A DNA stretch of 64,000 nt from Nothopassalora personata (lineage: Eukaryota > Ascomycota > Dothideomycetes > Mycosphaerellales > Mycosphaerellaceae): positions 1,488,001-1,552,000 of the forward strand of contig CM066288.1 in the NCBI GenBank assembly GCA_033816765.1, given 5' to 3'. The notes under the pieces are model-generated. The model did not search any database, was not told the DNA's origin, and saw only the letters and a list, made by a program, of their open reading frames with translations. The position numbers were made by a program, and so were the translations under genes. This document shows, one piece after another, positions 44,267 through 54,721 of the stretch (position 1 is its first letter; each line of letters opens with the position of its first letter).

Positions 44267-46144
44267 CGAATAAGTCTATTATTCGTTCCGTCGGCTCTAA
44301 TCCGTTAAGGCGAGTAGGCGGTATATACTTAGCGAGTTCCCCTCTATCTTAGAGATACTACGTAGTCTCGTTTCGTAGATACTAATAGGCGTAGATATAT
44401 AATTTCTCAGGGCCTAGGCTAGGACCGGTCTTACTACCGTCTAGCGTTAATAGATAGCTAGTAGTAGTAAGCTTCTTATTAACCTACTCTAGCGTTAGAG
44501 GCGGTAAGTATATAGTAAGGTCTATAAGGTATTAGCTATAGGATTTATAGACTCGGTTAAGTAGTAGTAGTAGCGAGTCTATAATTAAGCTATAGCGAGT
44601 CCTCCCTTAGCTAAGCTAGGACTCGTAGCTATAGTAGCGCTAGACTCGCTATAGCTTAAGTACGGACTCGCTACTATAGATACTCCGGATTAACGTACCG
44701 TACTAATCGACTCGCTCCTTCTACTAGCGAAGCTCCTCGTCCTTAGGGTTAAGTAGATACCTATATAGTTGTACTCCTTTTAACTCTAGGTAGTTATATA
44801 GGATATCCGGTATACCGTTTATATACAATTCTAGGTTATAACGACGGATACGATAGCGGTTCTACTCGTTAACGAACGATAATATAATACTTCGAAGGAT
44901 TAGAATATAGATAGTAGCGAATACTATCCTATCTACGGCTAGTGCTTCCTTAAAGAGTCCTATTATAATATACTAATTAAAGAGGCCTCTCTAGCAATTA
45001 AATATAGCCTTAGTACCCTCGCCCTACTAGTGTTTAATAGTTTAATTACTCTTACTTAAGGTATACTAGAAGGCCTTATTAAACGTATTTGGATTACTAG
45101 CGAGTCGCTCTTAGACTCGTAGATAAGCATCGGCTAGTATAGGCATCTTAACGCCCTAATTAGATTATACGCAATTTAGTATCCTACTACCGTAATATAT
45201 TACTATAATATATTAAGTAAATATAGAGAACTTTATCTTTACTATAGGCCCTATATAGTACTAGATAACCCGCCGAGAGTAGACGTTAATATAAGCGTAG
45301 ATCTATATCTTAAAGCGCTCGTATTTTAGAAAGGTATTAATTAACTAGACGTCGTTAGGACCTTCTACTTTTAGCCTCGTATACCGCGGTATTATAGGGT
45401 CTCGTATTATAGGATTACGAGAGATAAAAGGAATAGGGTTAATCGTACGAGCGAGTGTCCTAATACAGTCGCTAATAAAGTTAGCGAGTCTAGTCTACGA
45501 GTCTATAGATACCGAGTCTATCCTACCGTCTAATAATATAATAACTCTTACGTAGCTCTCTTACTAGCTTACGATAGCCCTAGTCTTACTAATAGCTACT
45601 ACTTATAACTTCCTAAAGGACTTGCTATATCTTAGGTTCTATAGCTAGAGCTTATTCTTTACTAAGACTACGCTTTAATCTAATACCTCTTCGTAGCTCT
45701 TAATACTAGCGAAGGGTAAGGTCGAATCTATCGAGGCGGAGGATAGTATAAGACTCGCTATCGTCGAGGCTATATTTCTAGAATAGTTCCTCGACTCGCT
45801 AGTATAGCTTAGGCTAGCGAGCCTAATTATAAGCCTAATTATCCTAGCGAGTCCCTCGCTACTCGACGAGTTGCTAGCAGAGGGTCCGTTCGCTAATTTA
45901 AATACCGTAGAGATTAAAGAGGTTGTCTCGAATAGCTACCTATATAAATCTAGTAGTAGTCTATAGCTCGATATCGATACGAAAGGGCTCTAGATCGATC
46001 GCTAGACGTAGTATTATATATAGCAAGTATGCTAACAGACAAATAGCGGGTATATAAGACAAATAGCGAGTCTATAATAACAAGGATAGAGGATTGCGAA
46101 TTTTGAATGCGGGTATTTGCCGGTTTTGTAAGCCTAGGCTACTG
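44267..46144 (+). mobile_element. Transposon B, 3' part only (relative of A)
   Basis: Colinear with 52708-54615 of transposon A and ending in the same terminal repeat (GCCTAGGCTACTG; A ends GCCTAGGCCACTG). It is more heavily RIPped than A. The left half is missing: element C lies inside it, at the base matching A position 52708. A lacks nothing in this part, but B has only one copy of a 22-bp unit that A has three times. Like A it is full of GCGAGTC/GACTCGC motifs. Confidence 0.85.
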
Positions 46145-46850
46145 CCATGCGAGCCAGGCCCTGCGCATCATGCCCTATCCTGGGCACTCCGACCTCATGC
46201 CCTCTTCCACACGGACTACCTACACACACTCCACCTGCGCTGTCTTAGACAAAGCTCAATCCTGAAGCGGCGCCATAGAACAAGAAGACAATGTGTGTAG
46301 ATTGATGTATTGAGAATCTACCAAGCGCGAGAAAGCAAGATAAGCTACGAGTAAGTGCCTAAGGCAGCTAGGGCCTTGGCATCCAAGAAAGTGCTGGGAC
46401 AAGCATCAAGTCAAGACATTCTATGGGAAGGCCATATGACTATCTGTCGGCGTCCGGCTCGATCAGCCATGCTCCATGGATGCAGCGCAATTGCACATTG
46501 TACGCATAGCACCTTGGTTTTCTCTCGAGATGCCGTGCGATAATCCGTCTCACGATTGATGCACTATGTCGCTTTGTACCATAGGTAAGGCATTAGTCGT
46601 TGCCTATTTCACACGAACATGGGCTCACGAAAGCGCCTTTTGCCAACACTGCGTACCTTAGACGGTATGGCAGTGAAGTATGACTGAGAGCCAGGGCACT
46701 TGTCTCAGGTTGCATGCGATTACGTTGAATTTCAGACTCGTAGTCCACTGATCGAGGAGCGTAGTCAGGCAAACAGGCCCGCGCTTCCCGAGGAGGTGCT
46801 AGTTCATACCTAACATAGCACGAAGGCGGATCGCGTCCATATATCGTACC
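46145..46850. other. Low-RIP spacer after transposon B, no gene recognised
   Basis: Composition returns to normal (CpA/TpG common) directly after the B terminus. Short frames occur, one beginning in the B terminal repeat, but none resembles a known protein. Confidence 0.6.
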
Positions 46851-46851
46851 G

Positions 46852-48228
46852 ATGGTAGTGTCAGAATCACTCTTTGCACACCAATCTCCACGAGATCTTC
46901 AGAAATCATGGCGTCTGGAATCCACTCACGTCGAATCACAGTACGGGCTAACGAGCGGAGCAACACTCACGGATCCCTGCCGCATGGCTCCTGGCAGAGA
47001 TGTGAGCAAGACTCTCCAAGCGCGACCTAGGCGTGCCTTTCTCGGACCTTATGTGACTGCAATATGTCCGGATATCATGAGCGAAGACGAGCTGGACTTG
47101 ACGGACCAAGCCAAACACGACGCCACGTCGTTGCTTGATTTGCCTGCTAAAGGCGATGTGACGAGCGTACCGTTGACGTTGGTCTTCTGCAAACGTGCAG
47201 CCATTGCACATCAGCTCACCAATTGCTTCACTGAGTTCATGTTCTCTGGAGCGATGGCCGCGGCAGGAGAGCGCGATCAAAAGTTCCAAGATTACCACGC
47301 TGCCGGCACACCACTCCAAAGGCTCCATGGACTTCCCGTCACTGTCATTGACTCGTTCCACGTCTGAGGCTGGGACTCATCGGTTGGCATCACTGCACTA
47401 TGCAATTAGCCTCAACAACAAGACAGCGCCATGGTCGATATACTCCTTATAAAATCAACAGGAGCCATCATCATCGCCAAGACGACCGTTCCTCAAACTC
47501 CTTATCTTCGGGAGGACATGCAAACCCTGGACCTGGCGATGAAGGAGTAGGGCTGGTCATGGGGACTGGGTTCACCTTGAATGCCTGCATTCTCGACGAC
47601 GTCATCGGCCTCAGGGCCTCAGGCTATGGATGGCAGGCATGTTATGCACAAAGGAGTAATGGGTACTACCATGCTCGGACCAGCCGCTGTCGCGCGACCC
47701 TTGTGTCGATCGATTTAGGACGTGGGGCACGCTTAGCGGACCACTACAGTCCTGGACAAAGTTCATACAATCCCTGTCAGCTTGCTATACCGGAGCAGGA
47801 ACTCCAAGCGAGGAATCTGCTACTCGAAAGGATATCAGCACACCGACCGGGACTCTAAGAACTCTGCACTGGACTGTATATAGATGCGCCGCTATGGGTC
47901 CCGGCACCGCATCCTGCTGTCCCATTTGATGAGTGCACGGACATGACGTTTACTGAGCTGTTTAACATCATAGCCTGGCCAGCCATTGCTTTTGCGATTG
48001 GTGATGTGGTTATGCTGCACAAGGTGACTTGGACGTCGCTCATGCAGTCGATGGGGCTTCTTCGTTGAGTGCTGGAGATAAGCGAGTTCAGGAGCTGTAC
48101 GTCAAGGACCCTAGTCGATCTGAAGGCCTGCCGCTAAGCATCCAACTTGTTGGCTGGAGAGGATTGGACGAAGAGCTGGTAGGTATTGCAAAGGTCGTCC
48201 ACGAGGTCATACTCTCTGGTGTCGAGTA
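46852..48228 (+). pseudogene. Fungal amidase (acetamidase family) pseudogene
   Basis: The first 171 codons resemble the N-terminal third of fungal amidases, including FCKRAAIAHQLTNC, a well-kept family signature, and LHGLPV before the catalytic region. A TGA at 47365 interrupts SFHV-GWDSSVGI (CGA to TGA is likely), and a TAG follows near 47404. Later pieces remain: IIIAKTTVPQT near 47.47 kb, NIIAWPAIAFAIGDVV near 47.97 kb, and GLPLSIQLVGWRG near 48.13-48.2 kb in another frame. The Ser-Ser-Lys active-site core (GGSSGG region) is not visible. Length about 1.35 kb versus about 1.7 kb expected, so there are stops, frameshifts and a deletion. Mutations are not RIP-like. Confidence 0.75.
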
Positions 48229-48633
48229 GCAGCGCAACCCTGATGATGCATGGAACTCGTCTCTGTTCTTCTTAGACTTTGGGGCTTTCCATTCTCCAGT
48301 TTAGGCAAACTCAGACACAGCGACGAATTAAGGCATTACAACTCCCTTCGATGTCGACCATTGATACGTCGACAGAGCCTCCAGGGCGCAAATACAAAAT
48401 TCCGACCTATTTGAAGCGTTTCTTGCTGGGATCAGCCGTGAAGTGTCCCTGTCGTGCTAATAAGAGCCCTAGGTGTACTGAACCCAAGAAAATATTATGC
48501 TTTTCAAAGTTTAGTCAAATGATTTCTGTTTGAAATGGACATAGAGGAAACGAGTCTCGCACTTGAATATCTGACAATCAACTACACCGCAAGCCAATTC
48601 ACTTCACAATCGATTACTACCGCACCAGACACC

Positions 48634-48958
48634 ATGAACTGGACCAACACTCACGCCCTAACACTACTGGTGACGGCGCTCTTTGCTGGCCGAGTCCTGG
48701 CTTTTATTAAGGTTGTTCCTGCTGATGATCCTAATAATAATCCTTCTTCTGGTGACCCGGATCCTTTTCATAAGAAAAAAAGTTGCTGCAAAACGTTTTA
48801 TTGCAATCCTTATTTCGGACTGTGCAAGCAAGATGTATGTAATAGGCGATTCCGCTGAGATGGTGCCTATGCTCGCATTGGATAGCTAACGAGTAACGTA
48901 GTGTGGTCCCGAATATTGCGATGGTGGCGTGGGATACGAGGAAGTTTCTGGAGCCTAA
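48634..48958 (+). CDS. Small secreted cysteine-rich protein 1 (two exons, 85 aa)
   Basis: Exon 1 48634-48834 and exon 2 48902-48958 are joined by a 67-bp intron with donor GTATGT, branch-like GCTAAC at 48885-48890 and acceptor TAG. The product starts with a signal peptide of about 23 residues (MNWTNTHALTLLVTALFAG), then a Pro/Asp/Asn-rich spacer, then six Cys (51, 52, 57, 64, 68, 73): CC, TFYC, GLC, DCGPEYC. Without splicing the frame has an odd number of Cys and ends at 48858. The start was chosen because paralogue similarity is strongest from MNW; an in-frame ATG lies at 48538. Secreted, effector-like by architecture only; no known family recognised. Confidence 0.65.
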
Positions 48959-49229
48959 GGAATGCTGGGACCGGGGACGATATGTGCAGGACACTCATTT
49001 TTGGTGGTTATGGCTGGCTTGAGCCGTTACCGTTGGCGTTCACGGTTCGCAAAAACTCCACAGTGGCCTGTAAACATGCTTTTTTAAAGCTCAGTCAGCT
49101 ACTGTTAGTTGGGAATGGATAGAAAAGGAGACGAGTCTCGCACTGGGAGATTGAACACTTAACTCCACCGCAAGCCAATTCACTACAAGCCAACTCACTT
49201 TATAGTCAATTGCTACTATGCCAGCCACT

Positions 49230-49486
49230 ATGAACTGGATCAAAACTTACGCCCTAACACTACTAGTGGCGGCGCTCTTTGCTGGCTCAGTCCTGGCTGA
49301 TAATCCCTTCGTTTGCTGCGATAAATGCGCGTCGGATGATGTGGGTTGCTTGACGTGAGTATTTATTCCGTGATTCCGCTCAATTGGTCCCAATGCTCGC
49401 ATCGGATTCGGATAGCTAACGAGTAACGCAATGTGATCGCACTTGCTAAGAGTGGCGCGGGATGCGAGGAAGTTCCTGAAGGCTGA
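49230..49486 (+). CDS. Small secreted cysteine-rich protein 2 (tandem paralogue, likely decaying)
   Basis: The signal peptide MNWIKTYALTLLVAALFAGS matches paralogue 1. It is followed by a short mature part with CC, KC, GC and a final GC, five Cys. Donor GTGAGT is at 49355 and branch GCTAAC at 49415. The acceptor used in paralogue 1 (ACGTAG) is ACGCAA here. If the next usable AG (49451-49452) is taken, exon 2 (49453-49486) reads GAGCEEVPEG and ends in phase, matching GVGYEEVSGA of paralogue 1. Predicted 52 aa. The Pro/Asn spacer of paralogue 1 is missing. It may be a pseudogene or a diverged copy. An upstream in-frame ATG is at 49218. Confidence 0.45.
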
Positions 49487-49532
49487 GGAATGCTTGGGCC
49501 AGGGACGATATGTGTCGTTGTCATTGTCATTC

Positions 49533-49699
49533 GAGCAGGAGGGGACGATATGTGTAGGACATTCAATTTTGGCAGCCAGGGCTGGCTTGAGCCGTTGTCG
49601 TTGTCGTTCGAGCAGGAGGGGACGATTCGTCTAGGACATTCATCTTTAGTCGTTATAGCTGGCTTAAGCCGTTGTTGTTGTCGTTCGCGCAGGAGGCCG
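49533..49699 (+). repeat. 77-bp tandem repeat downstream of secreted protein 2
   Basis: GAGCAGGAGGGGACGAT starts at 49533 and 49610, and a partial third unit begins at 49687. Each unit contains TAGGACATTCA and GGCTGGCTT(G/A)AGCCGTTG. A single related unit lies after secreted protein 1 near 48968-49045. Confidence 0.85.
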
Positions 49700-49761
49700 C
49701 AAACATCGGTCGTGGTTGTGTCGTCGTGGAAGGAAAGCATGAGTCGTCACTAGGCTCACGG

Positions 49762-49800
49762 CGGTGGCCTAGGCTTACAAAACCGGCAAATACGCGTATT
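49762..49800 (+). repeat. A left terminal inverted repeat
   Basis: The complement of its GGCCTAGGCTTACAAAACCG core occurs at the right end. Followed by an array of GACTCGCT motifs (49811-49921). Confidence 0.85.
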
Positions 49801-50489
49801 CGAAATCCTTACTCGCTGCACTCGCTCTTCCTTAACAACCACTAACAATACTGCTGCGACTCGCTAACTGCTGCGACTCGCTATTGTCGCACAACAATAC
49901 TGCTGCGACTCGCTATTGTCGCCTATAATCGTAGCGAGTCGCGGCGGTATTATCCTCCTACTGCGTAGGTGAGTTGGGCTCCTTAATAATAGCAGACAGT
50001 AAGTATTAAGGAGCTTACCTCACTTGCTATTGTTACATTATAGCGGCGGGTATATCAACTTCTACTGCTGTTACTATTTCTTCGACTCTACACTTATCGA
50101 CATGTACAAATCTAACTATAGACGACTCACTTAGCGATATTAGCCTTAGAACAACGATAACGACAGCAACAGCGACAGCGACAGTACACCCAATCCGCGC
50201 TTACCCTTATAAACGCGGTTATCACTATAGCTTACGATAGCGTAAGTGCGATTCCGACTCGTTAGGCGCACGTAGGTAGACTAATGTTTAAACCTATAGT
50301 GTATACCGCCGCCCTCGTACCGCCGATACCGACGATTTCTACTACGTAAGCGAGTCGACATAGGCATAATAGCTAGGAGACTCGTAGAAGATAGATAAGG
50401 GCAGTATAAAGGTTACGAAGAATAATTTACGCAAGTTCGACTAGGCTAGCCGTATTATAGAGACTAAAGAGGGTATGTGTCTTATAGTA

Positions 50490-50951
50490 GACTCGCTATA
50501 CTATATATACTAACTCGTATTAATAGGTGAGCCGGCTTAGACGGACTGCGATGCGTGTAAGAGAGCTAGTGTATACTATATAGTCTTTACTACTAATGCC
50601 GATAAGACTTACGCGTATTATAAGCGTTACGCGAAGGCTCGCTACAACTCTCGTAAGTTAGTTAAGGAGCCTAGCGAGTCTAACGAGTCTAGCAATGGTT
50701 TATTTAAGGCTATCGAGGGTGTTTTAACTACTTCTAGCGAGGCTAGCGAGGTTAGTAAGGCTAGCGAGGTTAGTAAGGCTAGCGAGGTTAGTGAGGCTAG
50801 CGAGTCTAGTACTCGCCCTACTAATAATACATCGACTCGCTTAGCTACGGCGGAGGATCGTATTTAGCAATTGGAGGGTACTGTTAGCCGCTTAATTGAA
50901 TTTATTAGCGGTCTACTAGGTAGCGAGTTAGTCGCTAAATTTTGCTCTTAG
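50490..50951 (+). pseudogene. A-encoded Zn2Cys6-like frame with Ser/Glu repeat tail
   Basis: Read through a few TAG codons, this frame shows CDACKRASVYYIVF and then a second half-cluster. Taking TAT/TAC as RIPped Cys gives C-x2-C-x6-C-x10-C-x2-C-x7-C from 50547 to 50645, within the fungal Zn2Cys6 range. It continues with three perfect or near-perfect 6-residue repeats (ASEVSK) encoded by 18-bp DNA repeats, a short coiled-coil-like stretch (EGTVSRLIEFISGLLGSELV) and a stop at 50949. Only one or two stops interrupt the last 130 codons. It could be part of the transposase or a separate DNA-binding protein; the N-terminus is not defined. Confidence 0.5.
50742..50804 (+). repeat. 18-bp tandem repeat in the A Zn2Cys6-like frame
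   Basis: GCTAGCGAGGTTAGTAAG at 50742, 50760 and 50778 (the last with GTGAG), followed by half a unit. In frame, each unit encodes six residues. Confidence 0.92.
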
Positions 50952-51114
50952 TAATAATATAATATTAAGTAGTCTACCTCCTGTCTATGTGCTACGAGTC
51001 TATACTTCCCTCTACTTTTTCGGTCTTAGCTGCCTCGTAGATAGCTCGATAACAAGCCTATTTCTCGGTGCCTTTATACGCTAGTTGTCGTTAGGTAGAC
51101 TCTAAAGTAATAGC

Positions 51115-51230
51115 TACGAGTCTAGCTACGAGTCTAGCTACGAGTCTAGCTATATAATTGTCGAAGCACTAGTTGCTACTATAGACTCGCTTAAGGCACT
51201 AGTTGCTACTATAGTCTCGCTTAAGGACTC
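51115..51230 (+). repeat. Short tandem repeats in A (12-bp and 30-bp units)
   Basis: CTACGAGTCTAG repeats three times from about 51115. It is followed by two 30-bp units starting ACTAGTTGCTACTATAG near 51168 and 51198. Confidence 0.8.
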
Positions 51231-53012
51231 CTTCTTAATCTCTCTAATTTGACTCGTAGCTAGACTCGTACGCTCTTCCTTTACCTTCTTAACTGATGCT
51301 TCGCTAGCTAACGTACTTACTAGCTTATTACCTAAACCTTTCCCTATAAACACTAAATTCTACTATCGAGAGGGGGCTCTAAACCCCGTTAACTATAGAG
51401 ACGAAGACGAAGAGGATTAAGGGCTGCTAGCTATAAGATTAATATACTCTAGAGACTCGGCGATTAGAGTTATAGCATGTCGATACGGTAAGCTACGACT
51501 CGCTAGACGCTTCTCGCTCTAGCTTACTACACTCGCTAAACGAGAAGTAGCCTAACTCGCTATAGTAGCCTAGCGAGTAATGCCCTAATCCGCTAGACGT
51601 ACTATAGCACTCGCTACTGTACTCGCTCGCTAGTCCTTAAGCTTACGCTCGCGTCGGTGGTCTACGTCCTTTATAAGTTCGCTAAGACTAGCTAAGGACT
51701 CGTTACTACTCGAGTCCTCTACTACTCCTCGTCTATATAGATTATTTAAGGCTCCGCGACCTTAGTTAACCTAATACGTAACGTTAACTAGTACTTCTCG
51801 CCTATCCTTCGCGTTCTAGATACCCTTAGTATACGGTATTAACATGTCCTCGAGATCTCGCTCTCGTAGGCTTAATTTGCTTAGAAGAATAGGTGCATTA
51901 TCTTTAGCAGCCTTTACGAAGAGGAAGGGCGGTGTAGTATAAGGACGTGTAAGCTATAGGCCTAGCTCATCCGCGCCTTCTTAAAAGACGAGGTTATAAA
52001 GCTAGGTTGTCGTATCTACTACTTTAGCTAAAGACGACTCGTAGCGAGTCTATCGTCCGGTAATTTGCTACGCGGTAAGGAGCTTATACGGCTAATACTC
52101 CTATGTCTTAAGGTCCCCCTTACGTTTAATAGTAAACGGCACCTTATATAGCTTAACGGATATTATTAGGCTAGGTCCCCTAGGCGGTTAAGATGGCTTT
52201 TCGGCTTTGCCCTAGACTAACGAGATAGGAACACTTATGCTACGAGCCTTAACAACACTAGTCCGTGGGCCCTAAGTAGCGCTCGATAACGGGTTAATTC
52301 TAGCATTGCTAAGCTATCGAACATAAGTCTACTTATTACGAGCGAGTACCTCATTAGCCCGACTATAGCCACTCGCTACGAGTAATGTATAAAGACCGTA
52401 TCTAGTAGTGCCGTTCGGTTTCGAAGGGTCTCGGTGCTAGGAATCGGCGATAAGGGTAAAGGCGGACTCGTTACGGACTCGCTAGGCTCGATAAAGGCTA
52501 GGTTAGGTATACTACATTTGCTACACCTTAGTAGATAGCCGTAGACCTCGCTATAAACTAGAGAAGTCTTTACTAACTTGTACATACAAAGATCGTCCTA
52601 AGTTAGAGCTAACATAATGTTAGAAGTGGTAGGAAAAGACTCGTAGGAAAAAGGACGTAGGACGTAGACTCGTTGCTATATAACCTATAATAGCTCACCG
52701 GCTTAAGCGAACAAGTCTATTGTTCGTTCCGTTAGCTCCAATCCGTTAAGGCGAGTAGGCGGTATGTACTTAGCGAGTCCCCCTCTACCTCGGAGATATT
52801 ACGTAGTCTCGTTTCGTAGATACTAATAGGCGTGGACATGCAATTTCTTAGGGCCTAGGCTAGGGCCGGCCTCGCTACCGTCTAGTGTTAATAGATAGCT
52901 AGTAGTAGTAAGCTTCTTATTAACCTACTCTAGCGTTAGAGGCGGTAAGTATGTAGTAAGGTCTATAAGGTATTAGCTATAGGATTTATAGACTCGGTTA
53001 AGTAGAAGTAGT

Positions 53013-53090
53013 AGCGAGTCCGCACTTAAGCTGTAGCGAGTCCGCACTTAAGCTACAGCGAGTCCGCACTTAAGCTATAGCGAGTCCTCC
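53013..53090 (+). repeat. 22-bp tandem repeat in A, three units
   Basis: AGCGAGTCCGCACTTAAGCT at 53013, 53035 and 53057, then a partial unit at 53079. Transposon B has a single unit at the matching place (about 44570-44600), so the array expanded in A or shrank in B. Confidence 0.9.
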
Positions 53091-53865
53091 CTTAGCTAAG
53101 CTAGGACTCGTAGCTATAGTAGCGCTAGACTCGCTACTATAGACACCCCGGATTAACGTACCGTACTAATCGACTCGCTCCTTCTACTAGCGAAGCTCCT
53201 CGTCCTTAGGGTTAAGTAGATGCCTATATAGTCGTGCTCCTTTTAACTCTAGGTAGTTATATAGGATATCCGGTATACCGTTTATGTACAATTCTAGGTT
53301 ATAACGACGGATACGATAGCGGTTCCACTCGTTAACGAACGATAATATAACACTTCGAAGGATTAGAATATAGATAGTAGCGAATGCTATCCTATCTACG
53401 GCTAATGCTTCCTTAAAGAGTCCTATTGTAATATACTAATTAAAGAGGTCTCTCTAGCGATTAAATGTAGCCTTAGCACCCTCGCCCTACTAGTGTTCGA
53501 TAGTTTAATTGCCCTTACTTAAGGTGTACTAGAAGGCCTTATCGAACGTAAGTAGATTGCTAGCGAGTCGCTCTCGGACTCGTAGATAGGCATCGGCTAG
53601 TATAGGCGTCTTAACGCCCTAATTAGATCGTACGCGATTTAGTACCCTACTACCGTAATGTATTACTCTAACGTATTAAGCAAATATAGAGAACTTCGTC
53701 TTCGCTATAGGCCCTATATAGTACTAGATAACCCGCCGAGAGTAGACGTTAATATAAGCGTAGATCTGTATCTTAAAGCGCTCGTATTTTAGAAAGGCAT
53801 CGATTAACTAGACGTCGTTAGGACCTTCTGCTTTTAGCCTCGCATGCCGCGGTGTTATAGGGTCT

Positions 53866-54420
53866 CGCATTATAGGATTGCGAGAGATAAAAGGGACAGG
53901 GTTAATCGCACGAGCGAGTGTCCTAATACGGTCGCTAATAAAGTTAGCGAGTCTAGTCTACGAGTCTATAGACACCGAGTCTATCCTACCGTCTAATAAT
54001 ATAATAACTCTTACGTAGCTCTCTTACTAGCTTACGATAGCCCTAGTCTTACTAATAGCTACTGCTTATAACTTCCTAAAGGACTCGCTGTATCTTAGGC
54101 TCTATAGCTAGAGCTTGTTCTTTACTAAGACTACGCTTTAATCTAATACCTCTTCGTAGCTCTTAATACTAGCGAAGGGTAAGGTCAAATCTATCGAGGC
54201 GGAGGATAGTATAAGACTCGCTATCGTCGAGGCTATATTTCTAGAATAGTTCCTCAACTCGCTAGCGTAGCTCGGCCTAGCGAGCCTAATTATAAGCCTA
54301 ATTATCCTCGCGAGTCCCTCGCCACTCTACGAGTCGCTAGCGGAGGGTCCGTTCGCTAATTCGAACACCGTAGAGATTAAAGAGGTTGTCTCGAATAGCT
54401 GCCTATATAAATTCAGCGGC
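53866..54420 (+). pseudogene. Unidentified long coding relic near the right end of A
   Basis: One plus-strand frame stays open for about 185 codons apart from about seven TAG/TAA, at a density like other RIPped genes here. The product is Leu/Ile/Ser rich (for example IRLAIVEAIFLE). The same stretch is kept in B (about 45395-45950). No family recognised; a candidate for the transposase C-terminus. Confidence 0.4.
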
Positions 54421-54577
54421 AGTCCATAGCTCGATATCGATGCGAAAGGGCTCTAGATCGATCGCTAGACGTAGCATTGTATAAAGCAATGTAGCGAGTG
54501 TGCTGTTAGACAAATAGCGAGTCTATAAGACAAATAGCGAGTCTATAATAATAAGGATTGAGGATTGCGAATTTTGA

Positions 54578-54615
54578 ATGCGGGTATTTGCCGGTTTTGT
54601 AAGCCTAGGCCACTG
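54578..54615 (-). repeat. A right terminal inverted repeat
   Basis: Inverted copy of 49762-49800, ending CACTG. It starts ATGCGGGTATTTGCCGG, and that ATG is in frame with RSE1. The same terminus occurs in B at 46107-46144. Confidence 0.85.
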
Positions 54616-54721
54616 TCTCACGGCTCATTTTTGGCGCCAAGTAGTCATCCGATCGCGAAAGTATGCAAGCCAAGTTATTCTTGCGCATACGCGTCTGCTT
54701 CGTGCACCATCTACGGCCGCC

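Larger units (their letters stand above)
49762..54615 (+). mobile_element. hAT-like DNA transposon A with terminal inverted repeats and 8-bp target duplication
   Basis: The left end CGGTGGCCTAGGCTTACAAA and right end, ending GCCTAGGCCACTG, are inverted repeats of about 38 bp. Flanks are GCTCACGG (49754-49761) and TCTCACGG (54616-54623), an 8-bp duplication with one mismatch. 4854 bp. CAGTG/CACTG termini (left end CGGTG here) and 8-bp duplications are typical of hAT elements, but I could not recognise a hAT transposase, so the superfamily is an inference. AGCGAGTC/GACTCGCT motifs cluster at both ends in opposite orientation. RIP is moderate. A shorter relative is B. Confidence 0.75.

Noticed and set aside
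46948..47361. 137-codon minus-strand frame
   Set aside because: Antisense of the amidase relic.
48538..48633. Upstream ATG for secreted protein 1
   Set aside because: It would bury the signal peptide 32 residues inside the protein; paralogue similarity favours the start at 48634.
54578..54721. Upstream in-frame start of RSE1 (1271-residue version)
   Set aside because: The extra 48 residues start in the transposon terminal repeat and have no resemblance to family N-termini; ATG 54722 has the better context.
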